Source: SG8-30 sp964406445 (lineage in GTDB: Bacteria; Pseudomonadota; Gammaproteobacteria; Steroidobacterales; Steroidobacteraceae). Taken from it: a DNA stretch of 64,000 nucleotides. Of the stretch, positions 48,517-57,425 are shown one piece after another. The position numbers were made by a program, and so were the translations under genes. Positions within the stretch are counted from its first letter, which is position 1; every line of letters starts with the position of its first letter. The notes under the pieces were generated by a model. It saw only the letters and a list, made by a program, of their open reading frames with translations, was not told the DNA's origin and searched no databases. Location of the stretch: contig CAYORU010000003.1 in NCBI GenBank assembly GCA_964406445.1, positions 62,001 to 126,000 on the forward strand, in the 5' to 3' direction.

Positions 48517-49964
48517 CACGCGAACCGCGCTGCGCTTCGTCCAGGGGCGCTGCGCTCGCGCTCGGAATGCTCGCGATGTCGGCCGGCTTTCCGGGGCCGG
48601 TCGCGGGCGAGGAGTCGGCGCCGGCGCCCCTGCTCCTGGTGGGCTTTCGCGTCGTGCCCATGGCCCCGGCGGGTCCGGCGTCGCTCGCGGAGGCCGCGGT
48701 GCTGGTGCGCGATGGAATGATCGAGGCCGTCGGGCCGGCGGCGGAGGTCGCGGCGCCGCCGGATGCCGTCGTCATCGAGGGTCGCGGCCGGACGCTGTTG
48801 CCCGGCCTCATCGACATGCACGTTCATGTCTGGGACGAGGCCGAACTGCCGGCCTTTCTCGCCGCAGGCGTGACGACGGTCCGCAACGCCTCCGGGATGC
48901 CCTTTCACCTGCGCCTGCGCGAGCGGCTCGAGGCCGAAGGGCTCGTCGGGCCGCGCCTCGTGACGACCGGGCCGATCCTGAACAGCCGCGGGCCGAATGA
49001 GCAGGTGAACCACCAGTTCGTCGAGACCGCGGAGCAGGCGCGCGCGGCGGTGCGCCAGCAGCATGCGCAGGGTTACCGGCGCCTCAAGGTCTACTCGAAC
49101 CTGACGCGGGAGGCCTACGGGGCGATTCTCGCGGAGGCCCGCGTGCTGGGGATGACCGTCATGGGCCACACGCCCGAAGGCCGCCGCGAACCCGGCATCC
49201 CGCAAACGAGGCCCTTCAACATCGCCTTCGAGGAGGTCCTCGACGACGGCTTCGTGACGATCGAGCACATCGAGTCGATCGTCTGGCACGGACTCGCCGA
49301 TGCGCTCGACGAGACGAAGGCGCGGGCGATCGCGCGGCGCATCGCCGCGGCCGGTGTCGCAGTCACGCCGACGCTGGTCGCGCACCGCAATCTCGTCGAG
49401 GTCGCAAGCAGCGGCGGCGCGTTCCTGCGCCGCGAGGGCACCGAGACCCTGAACCCCTTCCTGGTCGAGAACGAGCGGTCCTCCTACGAGTTCTGGTCCG
49501 GCCAGCCCGGCGACGGCCGGCGGGCGCACGACGCCTTCTACCAGCGCACGCTCTCGATCTTCCACGAGGAGGGCGTCAGGCTGGTCGCAGGCTCGGACGC
49601 GGGAATCTTCACGAATCCGCCCGGAACGTCGCTGCTGCGCGAGCTGGAACTCTACGTCCACGCGGGGCTCACGCCTCTCGAGGCGCTCGAGACGGCAACC
49701 GTCAACGCCGCCGAAGCGCTCGGCGAGGGCCGGCGGCTCGGACGCGTAGCGCCCGGCTTCGCCGCCGACCTCATGATCGTCGACGGCGATCCACTCGATC
49801 GTGTGAGCGACCTGCGCAAGGTCGCCGGCGTGATCGCGCGCGGCTACTGGCACGACGTTGACGAGTTGCGGCGCCGCTGGGCCGCCGCGGCGCCGGACTC
49901 CTACGAGCGCACGCGCCTGCAGGTCGCCGAGGGTCTCGCAGAGCAGGGCGGCACCTTGCCCTGA
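48504..49964 (+). CDS. Exported amidohydrolase
   Basis: A 486-residue metal-dependent amidohydrolase with a signal peptide (hydrophobic stretch about residues 15-35). The metal ligands are in LIDMHVHVWDE, the carboxylated-Lys position is LKVYSN, the later histidines are in VMGHTPEG and VTIEHIES, and the final Asp is in VAGSDAGIF. The C-terminal LGRVAPGFAADLMIVDGDPL is typical of imidazolonepropionase-like hydrolases. The substrate is unknown. The start codon is unclear: TTG 48504 or TTG 48513 both keep the signal peptide, whereas ATG 48568 would truncate it. It follows the exported unknown protein with a small overlap. Confidence 0.85.
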   Translation: MGRLTREPRCASSRGAALALGMLAMSAGFPGPVAGEESAPAPLLLVGFRVVPMAPAGPASLAEAAVLVRDGMIEAVGPAAEVAAPPDAVVIEGRGRTLLPGLIDMHVHVWDEAELPAFLAAGVTTVRNASGMPFHLRLRERLEAEGLVGPRLVTTGPILNSRGPNEQVNHQFVETAEQARAAVRQQHAQGYRRLKVYSNLTREAYGAILAEARVLGMTVMGHTPEGRREPGIPQTRPFNIAFEEVLDDGFVTIEHIESIVWHGLADALDETKARAIARRIAAAGVAVTPTLVAHRNLVEVASSGGAFLRREGTETLNPFLVENERSSYEFWSGQPGDGRRAHDAFYQRTLSIFHEEGVRLVAGSDAGIFTNPPGTSLLRELELYVHAGLTPLEALETATVNAAEALGEGRRLGRVAPGFAADLMIVDGDPLDRVSDLRKVAGVIARGYWHDVDELRRRWAAAAPDSYERTRLQVAEGLAEQGGTLP

Positions 49965-50072
49965 GGGCGGTCGGCGGAGCAGGGGCAGGCGGGCGGGTGT
50001 TATCGTCTGCCCTTCGGAGCGATCGCGCGGTCAGTCCGGTCCGCGGCGCGGAAGCGAAGGAACAAGAACTTC

Positions 50073-51317
50073 ATGGGCGGACCGCTCGTCGTGATCCTGC
50101 TGCTGTTGGCGGCGAATGCCGCGCTTGCGCAGGACTTCAGGGATGCCTTCAGGTCCGTCACGCCGCAGAATTTCGACGGCGGCGGCCCGATCAGCCGGCA
50201 ATTCCATCTGAATGCCGAGTCGTACCTCAGGATGGCGACCGCAGCGCGCCGGGCCGAGGCCCGGGAGCTGCCATACGCGCCGCGTGCGGACCTCGCTCGG
50301 CTGCAGGTGCGGCACGAAGGCGGCGAGACGAGCCTCGCCGACTATGCCGCCAGGGATCCGTTGCTCGACGGTGTCATCGTGGTGCACGACGGCGCGATCG
50401 TATTCGAGGCCTACCCGAACATGCAGCCGTGGCAGCGGCACTTCGCCTGGTCGGTCACGAAGGTCGTGACTTCCACGGCCCTGGCCGCGCTGGCCGACGA
50501 CGGCCTCGTCGACATGGGTGCGCCGGTCGAGCGCTACCTGCCCGTCCTGGCGAAGAGCGACTGGGCCGGGACCCGCTTGCAGGACGTCGCCGACATGGCC
50601 TCCGGCATCGATTGCCTCGACAGCGACGGATATCAGGACCCGGCCACCTGCATCTACACCATGGAAGAGTCTCTCGGCATCACGGCACCGACCGGGCGCG
50701 ATCTGGATTTCGTCGATCATCTGCGCAAGATGCGGCGTCACGGGCCGGCAGGCACGAGGAACGAGTACGTCTCCGCCAACACCAACGTGATCGGCCTGGT
50801 CATCGAGGCGGTCTCCGGCAAGCCCTATGCTGCGGCCCTGCAGGACCTGGTCTGGAACCCGATCGGCGCCGAGGCCGACGCGCTGGTCGCCGTCAGTCGA
50901 GCGGGATACGCCTATGCCTCCGGCGGACTGCACGCCCGACTTCGGGACATTGCGCGCTTCGGAGAGATCTATGCCCGGCCGCAAGCCAGTGGCGTGCTGT
51001 CCCCGGCCACGGTCGCAAGGATTCAGCGCGGGGGCGTTTCTCTTGCGCCCGAAGGACTCGAGTCCATGAAGGACGCGATGGGCGACGACCTTCCGGTGCG
51101 CGCGAGCTGGCAATGGGACCTGGTCTGGGCTGATGGGGCCATGTTCAAGGCGGGCTACTCGGGGCAGGGACTCTACGTGGACCCCGATCGGGCCCTCGTC
51201 ATCGCCTGGTTCGGCACCGGGCTCGACTTCAGCGCCCGAACGAACGAGATGCTGCCGGTGGCGCGCCAGGTCGCCCGTTCGGGCCTCTTCACATCGCATG
51301 GCCACCGGCTGCCGTGA
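50073..51317 (+). CDS. Exported serine hydrolase (beta-lactamase/esterase class C fold)
   Basis: A 414-residue penicillin-binding-protein-like hydrolase with signal peptide (about 1-19, cleaved after ALA). The nucleophile motif SVTK is at 127-130, and the tyrosine motif is in NEYVSANTNVIGLVIEAVSGK, as in 6-aminohexanoate-hydrolase/esterase-type members. The third motif is not obvious. Likely a periplasmic esterase or amidase; true beta-lactamase activity is unlikely. The 108-bp gap after the amidohydrolase contains TTATCG near 50000 and AAGGA before the ATG; separate transcription is possible. Confidence 0.85.
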   Translation: MGGPLVVILLLLAANAALAQDFRDAFRSVTPQNFDGGGPISRQFHLNAESYLRMATAARRAEARELPYAPRADLARLQVRHEGGETSLADYAARDPLLDGVIVVHDGAIVFEAYPNMQPWQRHFAWSVTKVVTSTALAALADDGLVDMGAPVERYLPVLAKSDWAGTRLQDVADMASGIDCLDSDGYQDPATCIYTMEESLGITAPTGRDLDFVDHLRKMRRHGPAGTRNEYVSANTNVIGLVIEAVSGKPYAAALQDLVWNPIGAEADALVAVSRAGYAYASGGLHARLRDIARFGEIYARPQASGVLSPATVARIQRGGVSLAPEGLESMKDAMGDDLPVRASWQWDLVWADGAMFKAGYSGQGLYVDPDRALVIAWFGTGLDFSARTNEMLPVARQVARSGLFTSHGHRLP

Positions 51318-51407
51318 CTGCCTGCGTGCTCGCGCTGCACCCGCAGGTGCCGGGTGAACTCCCGCGCCGGCGAGACACCCGGCAATCTCCGGTTTACCGT
51401 GGGTCGG

Positions 51408-52169
51408 CTAGACAGTCAGGTGGAGGCCGCCGTCCGGCGTCAAGGTCGTGCCCGTGATGTAGCTGGCGTCGTCCGAGCACAGGAACACGATCGTACGGGC
51501 GATCTCCTCCGGGAGGCCCGCGCGCCTCATGTGGACCCGCTGCCCCAGGAACGCATCATAAGTGTCGTCGCCGAAGAGCTTGCGCGCGCGCCGGTGCATT
51601 GGAGTGTCGGTGATTCCCGGGCAGACGAGATTGACGCGGATGCCCTGCGGCGCCAGTTCGGCAGAGACGCTGCTCGTCAGCCCGATCAGGCCGTGCTTCG
51701 AGGCGCAGTAGGCAGAGAAGGTCGGATAGCCCAGGAACGAGTTGATCGAGCCGACGTTGACGATCGAGCCACCGTTGCCGGCAGCGAGCATGGCACGGCT
51801 CTCGTACTTCATGCACAGAAAGCTGCCCTTCAGGTTGATGTCGAGCACCCGGTCCCACTCGTCTTCGGGCATCTCGCCGATGCCGAAGGTCTTGCCCTCG
51901 ATGCCGGCGCAGTTGATGGCGAAGTCGAGCCGTCCGAACGTGCCCGTCGCGTGCGCGACCATCCGCTCCACGTCGGCAGCCACGGAGACGTCTCCGGTGA
52001 CCGCCGACGCTTCTCCGCCGCTCGCGGCGATGGCGCGGGCGAGGGCGGCGAGCTCGTCTTCGCGCCGCGCGGCGAGCACGACCCGGCAGCCCCGTTCAGC
52101 GAGCAGTCTGGCCGTGGCTTCTCCGATGCCGCTGCTGGCGCCGGTCACCAGCGCCACCTTGTCGTTCAT
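51408..52169 (-). CDS. Short-chain dehydrogenase/reductase
   Basis: A 253-residue classical SDR, NAD(P)-dependent. TGASSGIG is at residues 9-16, NCAG replaces the usual NNAG in FAINCAGIEG, and the catalytic residues are Ser in VGSINSF and YxxxK in FSAYCASKHG. The C-terminal YITGTTLTPDGGLHLTV is typical. ATG 52169 matches the family start. The substrate is not predictable. Convergent with the serine hydrolase (90-bp gap without recognisable elements). Confidence 0.88.
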   Translation of the reverse strand: MNDKVALVTGASSGIGEATARLLAERGCRVVLAARREDELAALARAIAASGGEASAVTGDVSVAADVERMVAHATGTFGRLDFAINCAGIEGKTFGIGEMPEDEWDRVLDINLKGSFLCMKYESRAMLAAGNGGSIVNVGSINSFLGYPTFSAYCASKHGLIGLTSSVSAELAPQGIRVNLVCPGITDTPMHRRARKLFGDDTYDAFLGQRVHMRRAGLPEEIARTIVFLCSDDASYITGTTLTPDGGLHLTV

Positions 52170-52541
52170 GTTGGCCACGCATCCGGCTCCTCGATCAACC
52201 CTGGAACGCTGACCCGCTGCGAGCGATTCGCGCGGGCATCGGCCAGTATCGCCCATGCGCGCCAGCGGGGTTGACTCGCCGTATCACAATTGGCCGGAGG
52301 TAGAAGACGTAAGCCTTTGAAAAGAAAAAGATATACTCAGAGGCTTCAGGTCCGATCATGACTTGCTCGCCGGCGTCCGCGAGTCGTTCGCGGGGCCGGC
52401 CTGCTGACCCATGATCAATGCGCATAATGTATATTATGACAAATACTGCCTTGGCAGCGATTCCTCCGCTGTGGCTCCAAGGCAATTCCAAGCTTCAATC
52501 CATAGGCTTCCGCCCTGTCCCCGGCCACCCTCGCCGGGCTC
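52170..52541. promoter_or_regulatory. AT-rich divergent regulatory region with three inverted repeats
   Basis: A 372-bp gap between the SDR and the lipoprotein gene, much richer in A+T than the rest of the window. Three dyads are visible: AAGCCTTTGA/TCAGAGGCTT (52311-52346, one mismatch), CATAAT-gtat-ATTATG (52423-52438, perfect) and TGCCTTGG/CCAAGGCA (52447-52484, perfect). The second contains -10-like words on both strands. No convincing gene is seen; short open frames here lack coding character. Confidence 0.5.
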
Positions 52542-53864
52542 ATGGAGCACGCTTCGATGGACCGCAAGGAACGCCTGGATCACGACGATCAGAGGTCGCG
52601 CGACCCACGCTCAGGACCTCAGTTCTGGATTCGACGCTCGGTTGCCTGGCTGTTCGCGGCCATGATGACGGTCGCGCTCGCGGGCTGCGCACCGGTCGAC
52701 GAGACCTGCCCGACCGACGGCTTTGCCGACACCCGCGACGGTCGCTGGCGCGCCGATGTCGCTTGCGTGGCAACCTCCGTCGAACGCTTGCACCCGGATC
52801 CGTACACCCGGGTCACCCAGGCTGAGTTCCGGCAGGCGATCAGCGCGCTGGACCGCACGGTCCCGCAGCTCACGGATGCCGCGATCCGGGTCCGCCTGGC
52901 CGCCGCCGTGGCACTGCTCGGCGACTCCAACACCCGCCTGCGCCCCGACGAGCGGCCGCTCGCCATCGAGTTCGAGCGCTTTCCCGAGGGCGTGTACGTG
53001 GTCGGTGCGCGCTCCTCGCAGCAGTTCCTGCTCGGCCGGCGCCTCACGGGCCTCGGCTCGGAGCCGCTCGACCTGATCCGGCCGTCGCTCGGTGCGCTGG
53101 TCGCGGCCGAGAACGCGAACAGCTACGCGGCCCAGGAAACCCGCTTGTTGCGCTCCGTGGACGTGATGCAGGGCCTCGGTCTCGCCGGCAACACGGGCGC
53201 CGTCAACGTGGTCACCGCCAACGCCGGCGGAACCACGGAGGAAACGATCGTTCAGCCGGCCGGCAGCGATCCACAGCTGGTCGCCTGGCCTTCGACGCGC
53301 CCGCGGTCCTTGCGCCGCCGCGGAGAAGCCTACTGGTACGAGGTCGACCTCGCGAAGCAGACGGTCTACTTCCAGTACAACCGCGCGTCCGGCCGCACGG
53401 ACCTGCCGATGGCCGAGGCCGCCGACGGCGTGCTGCGGGCACTGTCCGACGGCCGCGCCTCGCGCCTCGTGCTCGACATGCGATTCAACGACACGGGCAA
53501 CGCGGCGGCGCTGCAGCCCCTGCTCGAGGTCATCGCGGGCTGGCCCGGCCGCCGGGATCCGGCGCGCTTCAAGCTGCTGGTGGGTCCGCGCACGCACGCG
53601 GGCGCGCTGGAGAACGCGGTGCGCCTGTCGCAGACGGCCGCGGTCGAGATCATCGGCGAGCCGCCCGGCGGCAACCCGAACCACTTCGGCGGCGTCGTCC
53701 CTGTGGCGCTGCCCGAGTCCGGGCTTCGGCTCGACGTCGCGACCCAACCGGTGCGGCTGACCCAGGATCCTGCGAACCGGCTGAGGATCGACAGGCTGGT
53801 CCGCTGGCCGGTCGCAGACTACGCGCGCGGCTTCGACCCCGTGCTCGCCGCGGCCGGGCTCTAG
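52542..53864 (+). CDS. S41-peptidase-like lipoprotein, probably catalytically inactive
   Basis: A 440-residue exported protein. A long basic N-region precedes a signal peptide with lipobox ALAGC (Cys near 49). The C-terminal half resembles C-terminal-processing (S41) peptidases: LVLDMRFNDTGN, LLVGPRTHAGA and EIIGEPPGGNPNHFGG. In active relatives the second motif carries the nucleophilic Ser (RxTFSSA-type), but here the sequence is THAGA, with no Ser. Loss of activity is therefore likely, leaving a binding role. ATG 52542 or 52557 are both possible. Preceded by the AT-rich triple-dyad region. Confidence 0.72.
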   Translation: MEHASMDRKERLDHDDQRSRDPRSGPQFWIRRSVAWLFAAMMTVALAGCAPVDETCPTDGFADTRDGRWRADVACVATSVERLHPDPYTRVTQAEFRQAISALDRTVPQLTDAAIRVRLAAAVALLGDSNTRLRPDERPLAIEFERFPEGVYVVGARSSQQFLLGRRLTGLGSEPLDLIRPSLGALVAAENANSYAAQETRLLRSVDVMQGLGLAGNTGAVNVVTANAGGTTEETIVQPAGSDPQLVAWPSTRPRSLRRRGEAYWYEVDLAKQTVYFQYNRASGRTDLPMAEAADGVLRALSDGRASRLVLDMRFNDTGNAAALQPLLEVIAGWPGRRDPARFKLLVGPRTHAGALENAVRLSQTAAVEIIGEPPGGNPNHFGGVVPVALPESGLRLDVATQPVRLTQDPANRLRIDRLVRWPVADYARGFDPVLAAAGL

Positions 53865-54196
53865 CGATGCGGCAGTTGCGGCTGGGGAACCGTCTGCGGC
53901 TCGGCGGGTCCACAGCCCGGTTCGAGCTCGAGGCCGGGAAATCGTCGCGCCCATTCGGCCGGGGTCAGCGTCTGCCAACCGGCGAAGGGGCACCCCGCCG
54001 CAGGGTCGCTCGAGGTGCCGGCCCCGGAGCGCGCATCGTCCACGGCGATCAGGCGCCCGGCCGGCTCGGGCGCCGTGGGCGCCTCGCGGCCGGCGACCCG
54101 CGCTTCCGGCAGGTGGAGCGCCACGAGCAGCACGGCCGCGGCCGCCGCGATCACGGCCTGTTCCGGACGCAATCCCTGCCACTGGACCTTGGGCAT
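53861..54196 (-). CDS. Small single-pass membrane protein, hypothetical
   Basis: A 111-residue frame starting MPKVQWQGLRPEQAV, with one hydrophobic segment at about 14-29 and a Pro-rich C-terminal part (about 60-111) containing two cysteines and GWQTLTPAEWARRFPG. No family is recognised. An upstream ATG (54238) would add 14 residues. It overlaps the stop of the S41-like gene by four bases in convergent orientation. Support comes from the membrane segment and position only, so it could be spurious. Confidence 0.4.
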   Translation of the reverse strand: MPKVQWQGLRPEQAVIAAAAAVLLVALHLPEARVAGREAPTAPEPAGRLIAVDDARSGAGTSSDPAAGCPFAGWQTLTPAEWARRFPGLELEPGCGPAEPQTVPQPQLPHR

Positions 54197-54399
54197 GCTC
54201 GAAGCGACCTCGCCGGATGGCTGCCTTCCGCCGGACATTGTCGCGGCGGCGGCCTTGGCAAATCCCTAGCGGACGGCGCCGGGGCAAGGTCGCAGGAACT
54301 TGCGACCAGCCGGCCGAGTCGAGCGACGAACGCCGGTTTTCCGTCACGTTCGCCGTGCTAGATTCGCGCCCCGCAACGAACGGTCATTCGACGAGTCCC

Positions 54400-55296
54400 A
54401 TGCGCCCTGCCCCGTCCCTGTCCCTGATCCTGTGCCTCGCCGGCGGCCTCGCCGCCACCCCGGCCGCTTCGAGCGAGCGCCTGGGGCCCGCGACCGAACT
54501 CCGGCTGGCGTCCATCGCGTCCGGGCACGACCCGCAGCTGACGCTCCTGCGACCCGCCGCCGCCCACAGCTGCAGCGACCCGCGACGCCGCCCGTCGCCC
54601 GCGGCCTGCGTCCAGCTGCAGGACGACGATTCGGCCGCCGAGCCGACGGCCGGCCGCTCCCTGGGCGTCGTCTATACGCAGCGCTTCCTGCCCGGTTTCT
54701 CCGTCACGGTCGACCGCGCGCCGTCCGTCTTGAGCGGCTTCGTCGCTGGCCTGGGGCGGTCCCTGGCCGCGGGGAGGAACTGCTTCTCGGGCGCCTGTCC
54801 GCTCGGTCCGGGGACGATGCTCGACACCAGCGCCGCGGCGACGGGCGATGGGCTGCGCGCCGCGCCGGAGCAGGACGTGTTCGCGACCTCGGTCGGAGTG
54901 GCCGCCCTGTCCGCCGGCTATGCGTTCGATCTCGCCGCAGGCGGCCAGCCGGTCGTCCTCGAGGCGCGAGCCGGGCAGTTGCTCGATGCGGCCGCAACCG
55001 CGCCGGCGGACCTCGCGACGGACGACCTCGGCGCATCGCTGCGTGGCGAGCGCGTCGCGCTCGCCCTGCGGCGCGGTCCGCTGGAGTTCTCGATGACGCG
55101 GGACCGGCTGCGGTTCCTGGCCGCCGCAGGCGTCGGCAGCGAATCTCTGGTGGCGACCCGCCAGGAACTGCGCGTGTCGTGGCGCCAGGACCGGCTGCAG
55201 CTCGACCTGCTTCTCGCCGATACGGCCTATCGCGACGCCTCCGGTCCGCAGGCCACGGCGACGGTGGGCCTGCAGTTCCGGCTCGGCTTGCCCTGA
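54400..55296 (+). CDS. Exported hypothetical protein upstream of a two-component system
   Basis: A 298-residue protein with a signal peptide (about 1-24, ending TPAASS). The mature part has four cysteines in the first half (AHSCSD, AACVQL, RNCFSGACPLG) and alternating beta-like stretches toward the C-terminus, ending in GLQFRLGLP. The aromatic-poor but strand-like end could be an outer-membrane or secreted barrel; I do not recognise the family. ATG 54400 is chosen as the start giving a clean signal peptide. It lies 66 bp before the response regulator and may be sensed or controlled by that system. Confidence 0.6.
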   Translation: MRPAPSLSLILCLAGGLAATPAASSERLGPATELRLASIASGHDPQLTLLRPAAAHSCSDPRRRPSPAACVQLQDDDSAAEPTAGRSLGVVYTQRFLPGFSVTVDRAPSVLSGFVAGLGRSLAAGRNCFSGACPLGPGTMLDTSAAATGDGLRAAPEQDVFATSVGVAALSAGYAFDLAAGGQPVVLEARAGQLLDAAATAPADLATDDLGASLRGERVALALRRGPLEFSMTRDRLRFLAAAGVGSESLVATRQELRVSWRQDRLQLDLLLADTAYRDASGPQATATVGLQFRLGLP

Positions 55297-55362
55297 GCCT
55301 CGCGCCCGGATTGCGGTCGTACCGGGGCCATCATCGGGCGTGGCCGCAGCCAGGAGATTGCC

Positions 55363-56031
55363 GTGCGGGTGCTGTTGATCGAGGATGACCTGCAGCTCGG
55401 CGCCGCGCTGACGCGCGCCCTCGAGCAGGAGCAGCTGAAGCCGACCTGGGTGCGCCGACTGCGCGATGGCCGCGACCAGCTCGACCTCGAGACCCCGCCC
55501 TCCGCGGTGGTGCTCGACCTGTCGCTGCCCGATGGCGACGGACTCGAGCTGCTGCGCGAGTTGAGGGCACGGCAGGATCCTGTGCCGCTGTTGATCATCA
55601 CGGCCCGGGACGGCCTCGCCGAGCGCGTCGACGCCCTCGAAGGGGGCGCGGACGACTTCATCGTCAAGCCGTTCGCCGTGTCCGAGCTGGTCGCGCGGCT
55701 GCGCGCCGTCATCCGCCGGGCGGCCGGACAGCCGGACTCGACCTGGCGGATCGGCGATCTCACCATCGATTCGCTTCGCCACCGCGTCTCGGTCGGCGGG
55801 ACGCCGGTCGCGCTGCGCCCTGCCGAGTACAGGCTGCTCGTGGCGCTCGCGCAGGAGAGCCCGGCGGTCGTCACGCGGACTCGGCTGATCGACCGGCTGT
55901 GGCGTCGCGGCGCGGAAGTGTCCGACGCCGCCCTGGAGTTCCATGTGCACGGGCTGAGGCGGAAACTGGGCGGCGAGCGCATTCGCACCGTCCGCGGAGT
56001 GGGCTACGCGCTCGACAGCGGAACGGCCTGA
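55363..56031 (+). CDS. OmpR-family response regulator
   Basis: A 222-residue response regulator. The receiver domain (1-118) has the acidic pair in VLLIEDD, the phospho-acceptor Asp52 in VVLDLSLPDGDG, the Thr in IITARD and the Lys in IVKPFAVSEL. The OmpR-type winged helix (about 128-220) ends VRGVGYALDSG. Overall it is close to QseB/BasR-type regulators. The start is GTG 55363. Its TGA shares one base with the histidine kinase ATG. Confidence 0.93.
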   Translation: MRVLLIEDDLQLGAALTRALEQEQLKPTWVRRLRDGRDQLDLETPPSAVVLDLSLPDGDGLELLRELRARQDPVPLLIITARDGLAERVDALEGGADDFIVKPFAVSELVARLRAVIRRAAGQPDSTWRIGDLTIDSLRHRVSVGGTPVALRPAEYRLLVALAQESPAVVTRTRLIDRLWRRGAEVSDAALEFHVHGLRRKLGGERIRTVRGVGYALDSGTA

Positions 56032-57404
56032 TGCGCCGCCCCTCCCTGCTCGGCCGCCAGCTGCGAATCCAGCTTGGGCTGCTCGCGCTCGCCTGGCTGG
56101 TCCTCGGCGCCGTGACTCTCGGCGGGATCTTCGCGGCCGGCAGCGGGCTGCTCGACCGGGACATCCGGACGACCTCCGAGGCGCTCGCGCGCTTCGCCAG
56201 CGTCTCGCCGACGCCAGGCGAGGCAGGCTCGGTGATCGAGCACCTCGCAGCCATGGTGGCCCGCACCAGCCACCCACCGCCGCGCCTGAACGAAGTGGCC
56301 TTCCGCGTCTGGGACCAGAGCGGAGCGCTGCTCGCACGCAGCGACGACCCGCTGCCTGACCTGTCCTGGCGAACTGCGCAGGAGCCCATGGACGTCGCCG
56401 AGGGCTGGCGCATCGGCGGCGCCTCGAGCCCCGACGGTCGCGTCCACGCCGTGATCGGTTTCTCGGCAGGCTACCTCGAGCGGCTGCGCGGGCAATCCAT
56501 CCGCAACCTGCTGCTGCCCTTCGCCGCGCTGTCGCTGTTCCTGGCCGCGGGCTCATGGATCGCGGCGCGCTCCGGGCTGGCGCCGCTGCGGCGGCTCGCG
56601 CAGCAGATCGACCAGCGCGCGCCTGGCGACCTGCGCCCCGTCGACGCCTCGGCGCCCTATGCAGAGATCGAGCCGATCATGCGCGCCCTCAACGACCAGC
56701 TGCAGGCGACCGCGAGACGCCTGGAGACCGAGCGGCGCTTCTTCGCGGAGGCGGCGCACGAGCTGCGCACGCCGCTGGCCGTGCTGAGCGCGCAGGCGCA
56801 CGTCGTCGCCAACGAGTCGAGCGAGCGTGGCCGCCGCGAGGCGCTGGCGGCGCTCGAGGCGGGCATCGAGCGCTCCGGTCGCGTCGTCGGCCGGCTTCTG
56901 ACGCTCGCCAGGCTCGATGCGCCGCCCCCGCCGGACACCTTCGCCCCGCTCGACGCCGGCGGGCTGGCGGAGGAAATCGCCAGCGCGCTCTCGGCACGGG
57001 CCGCGGCGAGCGGCCATGCGCTCGAGCTCGCGGCCTCGGACCCCGTGATCCTCGAAGGCTCCGAGGAGGCGCTGCGCGCCGCGCTCGAGAATCTGGTCGA
57101 CAATGCGCTGCGCTACACCCCGCCAGGGACGACCATCAAGCTGTCCGTGCGCCGCCTCGGCGACGAGTGCGTGATCGAGGTGGCGGACGACGGGCCGGGG
57201 ATCGCGCCGGCGCTGCACGACCGCGTCTTCGGACGCTTCGAGCGGCTCGGGCGCCAGGGCGGAGACGGGACCGGCCTCGGCCTCGCGATCGTGCGCCGGG
57301 TCGCCGAGATCCACGGCGGACAGGCGGAGTTCCGGCCCGGCCCGGACGGCCGGGGCTGCCTGTTCCGGCTGCGCCTGCCCATCGGGGGGCGACCCGCGCC
57401 GTGA
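56031..57404 (+). CDS. Sensor histidine kinase
   Basis: A 457-residue two-pass membrane sensor kinase. Membrane segments at about 15-38 and 158-178 flank a periplasmic sensor of roughly 120 residues. A HAMP-like linker follows, then the H-box with His243 in FFAEAAHELRTPLAVL, the N-box NLVDNALRYTPPG, and G-boxes VADDGPGIAP and GTGLGLAIV. It phosphorylates the preceding response regulator, with which it overlaps by one base. The stimulus is unknown. Pairing and layout resemble QseC/BasS-type kinases. Confidence 0.93.
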   Translation: MRRPSLLGRQLRIQLGLLALAWLVLGAVTLGGIFAAGSGLLDRDIRTTSEALARFASVSPTPGEAGSVIEHLAAMVARTSHPPPRLNEVAFRVWDQSGALLARSDDPLPDLSWRTAQEPMDVAEGWRIGGASSPDGRVHAVIGFSAGYLERLRGQSIRNLLLPFAALSLFLAAGSWIAARSGLAPLRRLAQQIDQRAPGDLRPVDASAPYAEIEPIMRALNDQLQATARRLETERRFFAEAAHELRTPLAVLSAQAHVVANESSERGRREALAALEAGIERSGRVVGRLLTLARLDAPPPPDTFAPLDAGGLAEEIASALSARAAASGHALELAASDPVILEGSEEALRAALENLVDNALRYTPPGTTIKLSVRRLGDECVIEVADDGPGIAPALHDRVFGRFERLGRQGGDGTGLGLAIVRRVAEIHGGQAEFRPGPDGRGCLFRLRLPIGGRPAP

Positions 57405-57425
57405 ATGGGCGGGGCCTTCCGCCGC

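Noticed and set aside
52418..52825. A small gene starting at ATG 52418 in the AT-rich intergenic region
   Set aside because: Its frame runs into the lipoprotein gene out of phase, has no ribosome binding site and no coding character. The sequence is better explained as regulatory dyads.
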